Assembly (NCBI GenBank): GCA_017452265.1
Contig: JAFTMS010000011.1
Location: 1-64,000, forward strand
Source: Bacteroidales bacterium
GTDB lineage: Bacteria; Bacteroidota; Bacteroidia; Bacteroidales; UBA932
Reading direction: 5' to 3'
Length of the DNA: 64,000 bases
Every line of letters starts with the position of its first letter. Positions within the stretch are counted from its first letter, which is position 1. The position numbers were made by a program, and so were the translations under genes. The notes beneath the pieces are model-generated. The model saw only the letters and a list, made by a program, of their open reading frames with translations. It made no database searches and was not told where the DNA came from. Shown one piece after another: positions 43,699 to 53,286 of this stretch.

Positions 43699-44088
43699 AT
43701 GGGAAGTAAACGTGTCTACATAGCCCTGTTCATCATATACATCGTTGCCGTGGCCGCCCTCTGCTTCATGAAGACGGACGGACTTCCGCAGGTGGATCGC
43801 ACCTTCTTCGGACTGCCGATGGACAAGGTCGCGCATTTCGTCATGTTCATGCCGTTCACCATCCTCGCCACCCTCGCCTTCGTGCATGAGGAGACACATC
43901 CTGTGCATGCCTTCGCCGTGCTTGCGCTGATTCTCGCCGTGGGAGCCGGCGTCGCCTACGGGACGGAACAGATCCAGTCAATGACGGACTACAGGTCCTG
44001 CGACATCACCGATTTCTATGCGGACATTGTCGGAATGGGCACGGGAGCGGTCCTTGCCGCAGCATATATACTTATACGCAAAAGATGA
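43699..44088 (+). CDS. VanZ family membrane protein
   Basis: 129 residues with four predicted membrane helices. VanZ-like features: DKVAHFVMFMPFTILATL and the acidic ITDFYADIVGMGTGAVLAA. VanZ proteins are small integral membrane proteins, some linked to teicoplanin resistance; function here unknown. Start codon ATG 1 bp after the ABC gene stop; its stop overlaps the next ATG by 4 bp. Confidence 0.88.
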   Translation: MGSKRVYIALFIIYIVAVAALCFMKTDGLPQVDRTFFGLPMDKVAHFVMFMPFTILATLAFVHEETHPVHAFAVLALILAVGAGVAYGTEQIQSMTDYRSCDITDFYADIVGMGTGAVLAAAYILIRKR

Positions 44089-47000
44089 AAAGAATCATAC
44101 TCATATTGGTCATCGCAATAGCTGCCGGAGTGTCTGCGTCCGGACAGAGTGCCATTGTAAAGGACTTCACACCGGTCTGTGACTCGCTGAGCAGGCTGAT
44201 ACAGGAAAGAACAAGCGTGCATGCGGTACTGAAGCTGAAGGCAGTGATGAAGCGCGGAAACACGCTGGATTTCTATTTCACGGAATCGCTCGGAGACTGT
44301 CCGTGGCATGGGGACAACCCTCAATGGTTCAGAAGTTCTCTGAAGAGGCTCTTTCCTTCTAAATACGGCAGCTACAGGCTCGGGGAGGTCTACAGCAAGA
44401 GGATTTCGCTTGAGAAGTTCGTCACCCCTGAGCTCGGCTTCAGCGGCCATCCTTCCGATTCGAGACATTCGGTGAAAAACCCTTCACGAAGGAACATCGT
44501 GGAGGCACTTGACGGTATGAAGTTCGACAAAGGACTGGACGGCAGGCAGATAGCCTTGTGGCAGAGTCATGGAAGATACTACGCTCAGGCGCGCGAACGC
44601 TGGGAGTGGCAGAGGCCGTGCCTGTTCCAGACCGTCGAGGACATGTTCACGCAGAGCTTCGTACTCCCCTACCTTGTCCCGATGCTTGAGAATGCCGGAG
44701 CATACGTGATGCTGCCGCGTGAAAGGGACGTGCAGCGCAACGAAGTCATTGCGGACAACGATGCTTCATGCGGGGCACGAGGCACGGCAGAATATGCTGA
44801 AAAAGGCAAATGGAAGGACGCAGGAGCAGGATTTGCAGACCCAAAGGCTGTTTATGCCAGTCTTGAGAATCCTTTTGAAATGGGTACGGCACGCCAGACG
44901 GGATGCCTGGCCCAAGGGAAGAAAGGTGCAGAGGCAACGGTGCTTTGGAAGCCGGTCATTCCTGAAAGAGGCTTCTACGCTGTGTACATATCATACCGGA
45001 CACTTCCTAAAAGTACGGCAGCCGCTCATTACACCGTACATCATCTCGGCGGTGAGACCAGCTTCATCGTGAACCAGAAGATGGGCGGAGGCACATGGAT
45101 ATATCTCGGCACATTCGAGTTTGCAGAAGGTTCGGACGGCTTTGTGAGCCTTACAAACCGTACTCCGGAAGGCTACGACCACGAGAACGGAAGCGTCGTC
45201 AGCGCCGATGCCGTGAGGTTCGGCGGCGGAATGGGAAACATAGCACGCAGCGGTTCAGACGAGGTGGAACCGACGGTTTCAGGAATGCCTCGCTCTGCCG
45301 AAGCCGCAAGATACTGGCTCCAGTGGGCAGGCGTCGATCCCAAGATATACAGCCAGAACGAAGAGGAGAATGACTACAGAGACGACTTCATGTCCCGTGG
45401 CGACTGGGTGGACTGGATAAGCGGCGGCTCTGCAATGAATCCGAACAGGAAAGGTGGTGGCAAGGGCATACCTGTAGACCTTTCTTTCGGTTTCCACAGC
45501 GATGCAGGAGTGACTCCGAATGATTCGATTGTGGGTACATTAGCCATTTATACGCTCGCCTCCGAGGGAAAGCAGACGCTTCCGACCGGAGAAAGCAGGA
45601 TGACTTCAAGGGAATATGCCGACATGGTGCAGAGCCAGATTGTCAACGACCTGAGGGCGGACTATGATTCGCTCTGGTCACGCAGGCACACATGGGACAG
45701 AAGCTACAGGGAATCACGTACTCCATCGGCCCCAGCGATGCTTCTGGAGCTGCTATCGCACCAGAATTTCGCCGACATGAAATACGGTCTGGACCCTGCT
45801 TTCAGATTTACGGTGAGCCGTGCCGTATATAAAGGCATGCTGAAATACCTCAGCAACAGATATGGATGCCCATATGCCGTACAGCCGCTTCCGGTCGAAT
45901 CCATGGCAGTTGATTTCGGAAAGAGCGGCAAGGCTGTCGTCAGCTGGAAAGGCGTTTCCGATCCCGTTGAGCCGACTGCAGAACCGTCCGGATATATCCT
46001 TTACACACGTACCGACGACGGCGGATTCGACAACGGCACGGTCGTGAAGCCGGTCAGGAAGTCCGGACGCCTCAGCACCGAGGTCAGCATCAGGCCAGGC
46101 CATATATACAGCTACCGCATTGTGGCCTTCAATGAAGGAGGAAAGAGTTTTCCGTCCGAGACGGTCAGCATCGGTATGCCGGCCTCCGGAGTCTCCTCAA
46201 AGAAAGTATTGATAGTCAATAATTTCGACAGGACAAGCGGACCTGCATTCTTCGATTCACCGATGTTCGCAGGTTTCGACACAAGGCTCGACCGCGGTGT
46301 GCCGGACGGACGTGACATAGCGTATATCGGAGACATGTACCAGTTCAGAAGGGACATGGAATATGTCAGCAACGACAGCCCCGGATTCGGTGCGTCATAT
46401 ACGGACTATGCCGGCAGTATTGTAGCTGGAAACACATTCGACTATCCATATGTGCACGGAAAGGCCGTCATCAATGCAGGACTTCCTTTCAGTTCATGCA
46501 GCAACGAAGCCTTCTGCTGCGACACGACGCTTTGCGCATCGGCATGGGCCGTAGACCTCGTCTGCGGAAAACAGGTCACAACGGTGACAGGCAGCGGAAA
46601 GAGACAGCGATATGCCGTATTCCCAACTGAGATGCAGGATGCTCTACGAGCGTTCACTTCGCGCGGCGGACATGTACTTGCAAGCGGTGCACACATAGCT
46701 ACAGACGTGTACGATCAGGTGTATCCTATACAGATAGACAGCACATTACGCGTAGAGACCCAAAAGTTCACGGAAAAGGTGTTAGGCTTCAAGCTCGCCA
46801 CAAATTATGCCAGCAGGACAGCCGCAATATGCCCGGCAGTCGGTAGCCCTGTAGGGTTCAGCGGAAGCATGTCGTTCCATAACGAACCGAACTCTGGATG
46901 CTATTGTGTGGAGGCTCCGGACGGGCTTATCCCTGTTTCACAGAAGGGATATGTAGTGCTGAGGTATGCCGATTCAGGAATATCAGCCGGCATTTCGTTC

Positions 47001-47111
47001 GAAGGAAACGGGTACAGGACAGTATGTCTCGGCTTTCCTATCGAGACACTTCACGAGCAAAAGGATATCGACCATATAATAAGGACAACTTTAGAATTTT
47101 TCAGCAAATGA
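44085..47111 (+). CDS. Large secreted amidase-like / golvesin-C-type protein
   Basis: 1008 residues, signal peptide ending SASGQ. The middle has features of an N-acetylmuramoyl-L-alanine amidase (Amidase_3) fold: IALWQSHGRYY, LPYLVPMLENAGAYVMLPRERD and FGFHSDAGV (zinc His). Inserted is a golvesin C-terminal-like beta-sandwich (about 290-380: YAVYISYRTLP, HHLGGETSFIVNQKMGGGTW). A fibronectin III-like part lies at about 605-700 (GYILYTRTDDGGF), then a glutamine-amidotransferase-like C-terminal region. Such proteins were often annotated as xanthan lyase. Likely cell-wall active. Confidence 0.8.
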   Translation: MKRIILILVIAIAAGVSASGQSAIVKDFTPVCDSLSRLIQERTSVHAVLKLKAVMKRGNTLDFYFTESLGDCPWHGDNPQWFRSSLKRLFPSKYGSYRLGEVYSKRISLEKFVTPELGFSGHPSDSRHSVKNPSRRNIVEALDGMKFDKGLDGRQIALWQSHGRYYAQARERWEWQRPCLFQTVEDMFTQSFVLPYLVPMLENAGAYVMLPRERDVQRNEVIADNDASCGARGTAEYAEKGKWKDAGAGFADPKAVYASLENPFEMGTARQTGCLAQGKKGAEATVLWKPVIPERGFYAVYISYRTLPKSTAAAHYTVHHLGGETSFIVNQKMGGGTWIYLGTFEFAEGSDGFVSLTNRTPEGYDHENGSVVSADAVRFGGGMGNIARSGSDEVEPTVSGMPRSAEAARYWLQWAGVDPKIYSQNEEENDYRDDFMSRGDWVDWISGGSAMNPNRKGGGKGIPVDLSFGFHSDAGVTPNDSIVGTLAIYTLASEGKQTLPTGESRMTSREYADMVQSQIVNDLRADYDSLWSRRHTWDRSYRESRTPSAPAMLLELLSHQNFADMKYGLDPAFRFTVSRAVYKGMLKYLSNRYGCPYAVQPLPVESMAVDFGKSGKAVVSWKGVSDPVEPTAEPSGYILYTRTDDGGFDNGTVVKPVRKSGRLSTEVSIRPGHIYSYRIVAFNEGGKSFPSETVSIGMPASGVSSKKVLIVNNFDRTSGPAFFDSPMFAGFDTRLDRGVPDGRDIAYIGDMYQFRRDMEYVSNDSPGFGASYTDYAGSIVAGNTFDYPYVHGKAVINAGLPFSSCSNEAFCCDTTLCASAWAVDLVCGKQVTTVTGSGKRQRYAVFPTEMQDALRAFTSRGGHVLASGAHIATDVYDQVYPIQIDSTLRVETQKFTEKVLGFKLATNYASRTAAICPAVGSPVGFSGSMSFHNEPNSGCYCVEAPDGLIPVSQKGYVVLRYADSGISAGISFEGNGYRTVCLGFPIETLHEQKDIDHIIRTTLEFFSK

Positions 47112-48436
47112 CCGCACGTGAAGCAGAAATCATCGAACTGATCAGGAAGGAAGTCAAGCCTGCACTCGGCTGCACGGAACCTATCGCAGTGGCGCTGGCA
47201 GTGGCCAAGGCCATGGAAATCATTGAGGAAAGATGCACTCATGAAGAGCAGGGCTGGAGGATGGAAGCCGACTACGACATAAAAGTAGAAGTGAGCGGAA
47301 ACATCCTCAAGAACGGCATGGGAGTGGGCATACCCGGCACCGGAATGGTCGGTCTGCACATCGCGGCCGCACTCGGAGCTGTATGCGGCAAGTCCTCATA
47401 CGGGCTGGAAGTGCTTCACGATCTTGATGAGGCTTCCATAGCACGTGCGAAGGAACTGGTCGGTCAAAAAGCTGTGACAGTCGGACTTGCAGACACATCC
47501 CACAAATTGTACGTGAAAGCCTCTGTTTCAGCAGGTGACGAACATTGCGCAAGCGCCGTGATCGAGGACAATCATGACAACATCGTTGAAACGTGCTTTG
47601 ACGAGACCGTGCTTACATCATATCACGGCAACGAGACATCGGAAGGAACAGCAGATCAGAAGACCACTCTGGACTATAATCTGACGGTAAGGGAGATCTT
47701 CGACTTTGCTTCGACGGTCGCTTTTGAAGACATACGGTTCATTCTGGAATCCAGAACCCTGAATCTTGCTCTCGCTCAGGAAGGTCTGAAGGGCAGCTAC
47801 GGCCTTCGCGTAGGCCACAGCATCGCTCAGGAAGCGAACCGCGAAGTATTCGGCAAGGACTTCCTCTGCTATGCCATGTCACTGACAGCGGCGGCTTCCG
47901 ATGCGAGGATGGCCGGATGTACGCTTGCTGCGATGAGCAATTCGGGAAGCGGGAATCAGGGAATCACCGTCACAATGCCTGTTATAGCATATTCGCTCCG
48001 TTACGGAACTTCAGACGAGCAGCTCGCCCGTGCGCTTTTGCTGAGTCATCTCGTAGCGATTCACATCAAGGGATATCTCGGCAAACTGTCCGCTCTCTGC
48101 GGTTGCGTGATCGCTTCGACAGGCTCGTCATGCGGTCTTGTATATCTGCGTGGAGGTAATTACGAACAGGTCTGCGCCGCCATAAAGAACATGATCGGCA
48201 ACATCACCGGCATGGTGTGCGACGGAGCGAAAGTAGGATGTGCAATGAAGGTCGCCTCAAGCGTATCGTCATCCCTGCAGTCCGCAGTGCTCGCCCGTGA
48301 AGGCATATGCATATCGGCAAACGACGGAATCATCGAAAACGATATAGAAAAGACTATCCGAAACCTCGGTCGCATCGGCTCTGTAGGCATGCAGAACACC
48401 GACAACATGATTCTGGACATCATGGTCTGCAAATAA
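47108..48436 (+). CDS. L-cysteine desulfidase (CyuA) / L-serine dehydratase-like Fe-S protein
   Basis: 442 residues, UPF0597 family related to the alpha part of iron-sulfur L-serine dehydratases; members such as CyuA/YhaM break L-cysteine to pyruvate, ammonia and sulfide. Marks: VKPALGCTEPIAVALA, GNILKNGMGVGIPG, AMSNSGSGNQGI, and cluster Cys in LSALCGCVIAS and GMVCDGAKVGCAMK. The ATG at 47108 overlaps the previous stop (ATGA) and fits the family start MTAREAEIIEL; a longer frame upstream is an artefact. Confidence 0.9.
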   Translation: MTAREAEIIELIRKEVKPALGCTEPIAVALAVAKAMEIIEERCTHEEQGWRMEADYDIKVEVSGNILKNGMGVGIPGTGMVGLHIAAALGAVCGKSSYGLEVLHDLDEASIARAKELVGQKAVTVGLADTSHKLYVKASVSAGDEHCASAVIEDNHDNIVETCFDETVLTSYHGNETSEGTADQKTTLDYNLTVREIFDFASTVAFEDIRFILESRTLNLALAQEGLKGSYGLRVGHSIAQEANREVFGKDFLCYAMSLTAAASDARMAGCTLAAMSNSGSGNQGITVTMPVIAYSLRYGTSDEQLARALLLSHLVAIHIKGYLGKLSALCGCVIASTGSSCGLVYLRGGNYEQVCAAIKNMIGNITGMVCDGAKVGCAMKVASSVSSSLQSAVLAREGICISANDGIIENDIEKTIRNLGRIGSVGMQNTDNMILDIMVCK

Positions 48437-48505
48437 GTGCGCTCCTCTGGATGACGTTCCATATCGCGCTGACGCCGTATTCCATATCGCACTATCAATC
48501 AGAGC

Positions 48506-48553
48506 ATTACACGAAGTGCGTGCTCCCCTTTGGCGGCACGCACTTCGCGTAAT
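48506..48553. repeat. Dispersed hairpin repeat, copy 3
   Basis: CGAAGTGCGTGC / GCACGCACTTCG, a perfect 12-bp stem with loop tcccctttggcg, flanked by ATTAC/GTAAT. It is copy 1 in reverse orientation and lies between the convergent CyuA-like and uvrB genes. Confidence 0.8.
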
Positions 48554-48611
48554 ATGTTAATACTCTTCACTTTACATTTCACATTCTTGCGAGGCCGTGA
48601 ACCGCGGCAAG

Positions 48612-50855
48612 CTATACCTTCCAGACTTTGAGGTACTGCTGAAGCGCCCACATCTCGTCGCGGTATTTTGCCGCAGCAAGGAAGTCCAGGTCGGCAGCCG
48701 CCTTCTGCATGTTACGCTTCGCCTGCTCGACGGCCTTCTCAACCTGTTCACGTGACATCGAACGGATTACAGGATCCTGAAGAACCGCCGCCAGATCCGC
48801 CTGCAGATAGCCGTCCACATACGCTGAATTTGTCTCACGCTTCGAATCATGGCCGAGTCCGACGCTCACGCTGCCCTTTCCAAGATCCGACGGATCAGGT
48901 ATATATGTAGGCGCATCGTATGAATTGGCCGCACTGACCTTTCCCGTGACGCTGTTCGCCAGCCTCGGATTACGCTGCTTCCCTTCCCCACCAAGATCGC
49001 TCTGCACACCGGCCCATGCCTGTCGGCCGTATGTGCTTCCTCCAGCAGATTCCGCCCCGGCTTCCTCCAGCAGGACGTTCTTCTTCACGGCCACCTGCGT
49101 CGGCGTGATGTTATGCAACTTATTGTATTCCATCTGCTTGGTACGCCTCCGGTCGGTCTCGTATATGGTCTGCTGCATCGAATCCGTAATCGTGTCGGCA
49201 TACATTATCACAAGTCCGTTCACGTTTCTTGCCGCACGTCCTGCCGTCTGCGTCAGAGCCCTTCCGCTTCGCAGGAAACCCTCCTTGTCAGCATCGAGTA
49301 TGGCCACAAGTGACACCGTCGGTATATCGAGGCCCTCACGGAGCAGATTCACGCCCACAAGAACGTCGAAAAGCCCGTTCTTGAAGTCCTCTATGATCTC
49401 CACACGCTCCATCGTATCCACGTCCGAATGTATGTAACGGCACCTCACGCCCATCTTCGTGAAATATTTCTCCAGTTCCTCCGCCATACGCTTGGTCAAT
49501 GTAGTAACAAGCACGCGCTCGTCAACTTCCGCACGCACACGTATTTCCTCCAGAAGGTCGTCCACCTGGTTCTTCGTCGGACGCACCTGTATAGGCGGAT
49601 CAAGAAGTCCCGTCGGCCTCACAACCTGCTCCACCACAAGACCTTCCGACTTCTGAAGTTCATAGTCTGCAGGCGTCGCGCTCACGAATACCTTCTGACC
49701 GGTCACGGCCTCGAATTCCTCGAACTTCAAAGGCCTGTTGTCCGCAGCGGCCGGGAGCCGGAAGCCATATTCCACCAGCACAGACTTACGGGAATGGTCG
49801 CCGCCGTACATAGCCCTGATCTGCGGCAATGTCACGTGGCTTTCGTCTATGAACGTGATGAAATCCTTAGGGAAATAATCTATGAGGCAGAACGGACGCA
49901 TCCCCTCGGAACGGCCGTCGAAATAGCGTGAATAGTTCTCAATACCGGGACAATATCCCATCTCCTTTATGAATTCCAGATCGTATTCCACCCTCTGCTT
50001 CAAGCGTTTTGCCTCCAGATGCTTGCCCACCTCATTGAAATATTCGCACTGTGCCGTCATGTCATCCTGAATCTGGCTTATGGCCTTTATGCTCCGCTCC
50101 TTAGTGGTCACGAAATTACCTGCAGGGTATATGGATATTTCCTCCAGCGTATCTATGAACGCTCCCGTCACCGGATCGATAATCGATATCCTGTCCACCT
50201 CGTCTCCGAAGAACTCTATACGCACGGCATTCTCTCCGTATCCGATGCAGACATCGACCGTGTCTCCCCTCACCCTGAACGTACCGCGCTTGAAATCTAC
50301 CTCCGTACGGCTGTAGAGCGCATCCACAAGCTGGTACAGAAGCCTCGTCATGCTCCTTTGCTCACCAACCTTCACGTGCACCGTCTGAGCATGGAAATCC
50401 GCTGGATTGCCGATACCATAAAGGCATGATACACTTGATATTACGATTACATCACGACGGCCCGAAAGAAGCGATGAAGCCGCACTCAAGCGCAGCTTCT
50501 CTATTTCGTCGTTTATGCTCAGGTCCTTTTCGATATATGTGTCCGTCACGGGAATGTATGCCTCCGGCTGATAATAGTCGTAATATGACACGAAGTACTC
50601 GACCGCGTTGTTCGGAAAGAAGGACTTGAACTCTCCGTAGAGCTGGGCGGCGAGCGTCTTGTTGTGGCTCAGGATCAGCGCCGGACGCTGGAGTTTCTCG
50701 ATGACGTTGGCCATCGTGAACGTCTTTCCCGAACCGGTCACACCGAGCAGAGTGACGGCGTCCACACCGCCGTTCAGAGCATCACAGATGCCCTTTATGG
50801 CTGCAGGCTGGTCGCCCGATGGCTTGTATTCCGAGTCTATCTTGAATTTAGGCAT
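48612..50855 (-). CDS. uvrB: Excinuclease ABC subunit UvrB
   Basis: UvrB is the damage-verifying helicase-like subunit of nucleotide excision repair. 747 residues from the ATG at 50855 ([17 protein letters not shown]). Walker [13 protein letters not shown], the beta-hairpin [41 protein letters not shown] and a C-terminal UVR domain ([24 protein letters not shown]) are present. A linker of about 70 Gly/Ser-rich residues ([18 protein letters not shown]...) lies before the UVR domain, making it longer than the usual 670-residue form. Confidence 0.97.
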   Translation of the reverse strand: MPKFKIDSEYKPSGDQPAAIKGICDALNGGVDAVTLLGVTGSGKTFTMANVIEKLQRPALILSHNKTLAAQLYGEFKSFFPNNAVEYFVSYYDYYQPEAYIPVTDTYIEKDLSINDEIEKLRLSAASSLLSGRRDVIVISSVSCLYGIGNPADFHAQTVHVKVGEQRSMTRLLYQLVDALYSRTEVDFKRGTFRVRGDTVDVCIGYGENAVRIEFFGDEVDRISIIDPVTGAFIDTLEEISIYPAGNFVTTKERSIKAISQIQDDMTAQCEYFNEVGKHLEAKRLKQRVEYDLEFIKEMGYCPGIENYSRYFDGRSEGMRPFCLIDYFPKDFITFIDESHVTLPQIRAMYGGDHSRKSVLVEYGFRLPAAADNRPLKFEEFEAVTGQKVFVSATPADYELQKSEGLVVEQVVRPTGLLDPPIQVRPTKNQVDDLLEEIRVRAEVDERVLVTTLTKRMAEELEKYFTKMGVRCRYIHSDVDTMERVEIIEDFKNGLFDVLVGVNLLREGLDIPTVSLVAILDADKEGFLRSGRALTQTAGRAARNVNGLVIMYADTITDSMQQTIYETDRRRTKQMEYNKLHNITPTQVAVKKNVLLEEAGAESAGGSTYGRQAWAGVQSDLGGEGKQRNPRLANSVTGKVSAANSYDAPTYIPDPSDLGKGSVSVGLGHDSKRETNSAYVDGYLQADLAAVLQDPVIRSMSREQVEKAVEQAKRNMQKAAADLDFLAAAKYRDEMWALQQYLKVWKV

Positions 50856-50877
50856 ACCTCTTTTCACTTATTACGCA

Positions 50878-50928
50878 CAAATATAGCGAATGTTCGCTTA
50901 TCTCTTTCCGAAAATTTACTATCTTTGC
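50878..50928. promoter_or_regulatory. Divergent promoters of uvrB and the NifU-like gene, with a palindrome
   Basis: TATATTTG on the minus strand (50885-50878) faces uvrB; TATCTTTGC on the plus strand (50920-50928) faces the NifU-like gene. Directly upstream of the uvrB box is GCGAA-tg-TTCGC (50886-50897), placed where a repressor could block both. Confidence 0.5.
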
Positions 50929-51036
50929 GTGATTTTAGGCTTTATGTCCTTTCAGGTGTGACACCTCTGTCATTCCGGATGGGCACAGTAAGTCGAGGAA
51001 TCTATGAAACACGTTTTATAAAACAATAGTACTATT

Positions 51037-51738
51037 ATGGTTTATTCACACGAAGTGCAGCAGATGTGCTGCGTAAAGAAGGGACCTAACCACGGTCCGG
51101 CTCCAATTCCTGAAGAAGGAAAGTGGGTAAAATCAAAGCAGATTACTGATATCTCAGGCCTTACTCACGGTATCGGCTGGTGTGCACCTCAGCAGGGTGC
51201 CTGCAAGCTTACCCTCAATGTGAAGGAAGGCATCATCCAGGAGGCTCTCGTGGAGACTATCGGTTGCTCAGGTATGACTCACTCAGCTGCTATGGCATCT
51301 GAGATCCTCCCTGGCAAGACTCTCCTTGAGGCTCTCAACACGGACCTCGTATGCGACGCCATCAACACAGCAATGCGCGAGCTCTTCCTCCAGATCGTTT
51401 ACGGACGTACTCAGTCAGCTTTCTCTGAGGGCGGTCTTATGATCGGTGCTGGTCTTGAGGACCTCGGAAAGGGTCTCCGTTCACAGGTAGGTACACTCTA
51501 CGGTACTCTCGCAAAGGGTCCTCGCTACCTCGAAATGGCTGAGGGATATATCAAGACTCTCGCCCTGGACAAGAACGACGAGATCTGCGGATACCAGTTC
51601 GTACACCTCGGACGCTTTATGGACCTCATCAAGAAGGGTGTCGATGCAAACGAGGCTCTCAAGCAGGTAACAGGAACTTATGGCCGTTTCTCTGAGGAGG
51701 CCGGTGCAGTTAAATACATTGACCCACGTCACGAATAA
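51037..51738 (+). CDS. NifU-like iron-sulfur scaffold protein
   Basis: 233 residues. The stretch VETIGCSGMTHSAAMASEILPGKTLLEAL resembles, by its parts IGCSG and SEILPGKTLLEA, the NifU/IscU scaffold family; other Cys are at CCVKKG, GWCAPQQGAC. The second half (from about 110) is not from IscU. It is paired with the GGGtGRT gene 15 bp downstream, an association I know from Bacteroidales. Codon choice differs from neighbours (ggt, cgt, gct, cgc-rich) and suggests high expression. Leader of about 100 nt with a small AGGTG/CACCT hairpin at 50954-50966. Confidence 0.75.
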   Translation: MVYSHEVQQMCCVKKGPNHGPAPIPEEGKWVKSKQITDISGLTHGIGWCAPQQGACKLTLNVKEGIIQEALVETIGCSGMTHSAAMASEILPGKTLLEALNTDLVCDAINTAMRELFLQIVYGRTQSAFSEGGLMIGAGLEDLGKGLRSQVGTLYGTLAKGPRYLEMAEGYIKTLALDKNDEICGYQFVHLGRFMDLIKKGVDANEALKQVTGTYGRFSEEAGAVKYIDPRHE

Positions 51739-51753
51739 TAAGGAGGAAAGACT

Positions 51754-52764
51754 ATGATTAGAGAAGTAAAATTCGAAAGCCAGGATCGTCGTATCAACCA
51801 GATCCTCGCAGTTCTCAACGAGAACGGTATCGCTTCTATCGAGGAGGCAAACGCAATCTGCGATCAGTATGGTCTCGATCCTTATATGACTTGTGAGGAG
51901 ACTCAGCCAATCTGCTTCGAGAACGCAAAGTGGGCTTATGTAGTAGGTTGTGCGATCGCACTCAAGAAAGGTTGCAAGAACGCAGCTGAGGCAGCTGAGG
52001 CAATCGGCCTCGGTCTTCAGGCATTCTGTATCCCTGGTTCAGTTGCTGACGACCGTAAGGTAGGTCTCGGACACGGTAACCTCGCAGCAATGCTCCTCCG
52101 TGAAGAGACAAAGTGCTTCGCATTCCTCGCAGGACACGAGTCATTCGCAGCAGCAGAAGGTGCAATCAAGATCGCAGCAAAGGCTGACAAGGTACGTAAG
52201 GAGCCTCTCCGCGTGATCCTTAACGGTCTCGGCAAGGACGCAGCTCAGATCATCGCACGTATCAACGGTTTCACATATGTACAGACTGAGTTCGACTATT
52301 TCACCGGCGAACTCAAGGAAGTACGCCGTATCGCTTACAGCGACGGTCCACGTGCAAAGGTCAACTGCTACGGTGCAGACGACGTCCGCGAGGGTGTAGC
52401 AATTATGTGGCACGAGGGTGTTGACGTATCCATCACAGGTAACTCAACCAACCCAACCCGTTTCCAGCACCCTACAGCAGGTACATACAAGAAGGAGCGC
52501 GTGCTCGCAGGCAAGCCATACTTCTCAGTAGCATCAGGCGGTGGTACAGGCCGTACCCTTCACCCAGACAATATGGCTGCCGGTCCAGCTTCATACGGTA
52601 TGACCGACACAATGGGTCGTATGCACTCTGACGCACAGTTCGCAGGTTCTTCATCAGTTCCAGCACACGTCGAGATGATGGGATTCCTCGGCATCGGTAA
52701 CAACCCTATGGTAGGTTGCACCGTTGCTTGTGCGGTGGACGTTGCTACTGCGCTGAATAAGTAA
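51754..52764 (+). CDS. GGGtGRT protein
   Basis: 336 residues, named for its motif ASGGGTGRTLHPDN (about 268-282). The family has no known biochemical function; it occurs in anaerobes next to a NifU-like scaffold, as here, and has conserved Cys (MTCEETQPICFENAK, GCTVACAVD). A ggagg site precedes the ATG. Codon use is like the NifU-like gene and unlike the backbone, suggesting strong expression. The last 164 bp are duplicated at 63623-63786 because an integrative element has entered here; the protein is intact. Confidence 0.92.
   Translation: MIREVKFESQDRRINQILAVLNENGIASIEEANAICDQYGLDPYMTCEETQPICFENAKWAYVVGCAIALKKGCKNAAEAAEAIGLGLQAFCIPGSVADDRKVGLGHGNLAAMLLREETKCFAFLAGHESFAAAEGAIKIAAKADKVRKEPLRVILNGLGKDAAQIIARINGFTYVQTEFDYFTGELKEVRRIAYSDGPRAKVNCYGADDVREGVAIMWHEGVDVSITGNSTNPTRFQHPTAGTYKKERVLAGKPYFSVASGGGTGRTLHPDNMAAGPASYGMTDTMGRMHSDAQFAGSSSVPAHVEMMGFLGIGNNPMVGCTVACAVDVATALNK
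52601..52764 (+). repeat. Left copy of the 164-bp direct repeat (attL side)
   Basis: From tgaccgacac to the stop codon of the GGGtGRT gene this segment matches 63623-63786 with six differences, all at third codon positions and all synonymous (aca/act, cca/ccg, gtc/gtt, gag/gaa, gtg/gtt, gac/gat). Identity ends exactly at the stop codon. The longest identical block is about 60 bp (atgatgggattc... onward) and the last 24 bp are also identical; crossover probably occurred in one of them. Confidence 0.9.
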
Positions 52765-52788
52765 TCTATTGATACTTAATAGCTTTTG

Positions 52789-52818
52789 GAGACATCCTTT
52801 CGAGGGTGTCTCTTTTTT
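52789..52818 (+). terminator. Terminator after the GGGtGRT gene, supplied by the element
   Basis: gagacatcc / gggtgtctc hairpin followed by six T, 25 bp past the stop. The host's own terminator now lies at 63886-63911. Confidence 0.8.
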
Positions 52819-52890
52819 GTGCTTATATCCAGCCTGTTGTCTTTGTCACTTGTGCTTTGCTCATTTCAGTTCAGCCACATCTATATTTTC

Positions 52891-53104
52891 TTTGTGACGG
52901 TATAAATAGATTATCCCTTGTTTTAACTGTATAATAGCCCTGTTCAGGCTTAGTTTGTGACGGTTTTGTGACGGACTTTTGACACCGTCACAGAAGTAAA
53001 ATCCTGCTTTAAACCATGTCTAACACCTCCTTTGATCATTTGTTATTGGCAAAAGTAATCATTCCGTGACTGCTCCGCAACTTTATCAGCCACACCGTCA
53101 CAAA
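52891..53104. repeat. Left cluster of integrase arm-site-like repeats
   Basis: TTTGTGACGG occurs at 52891-52900, 52954-52963 and 52965-52974; its inverse CCGTCACA(AA) at 52985-52992 and 53095-53104; a partial CCGTGAC at about 53064-53070. Repeats of this kind next to one element end, with similar ones at the other end, fit arm-type binding sites of the integrase. The stretch 52765-53286 otherwise has no convincing gene. Confidence 0.65.
53049..53080 (-). promoter_or_regulatory. Leftward promoter inside the left end of the element
   Basis: Minus strand: GTTG, 20-nt spacer, TACTTTTGC (53057-53049). Downstream lies AGGAGGT and an ATG, but the frame stops after two codons (ATG GTT TAA). Confidence 0.45.
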
Positions 53105-53286
53105 GTAATTCCACGATTCGACTTACCATATATTCTGGGATATTGTATGTTGCCAAACACTCAATATCACATAGTTAAAGATATGTGGAACGGCTTATCC
53201 CACCTTCGTAACCTTTGGTTTGGCACTTCCTATATAGCTGAGTATAATAGCCATATAATTAAGTATCACTCAAAAATTTTTGAATT

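Noticed and set aside
52891-53104. TGTGACGG repeats as a CRISPR array
   Set aside because: Repeats are only 8-10 bp, in both orientations and with irregular spacing; no cas genes.
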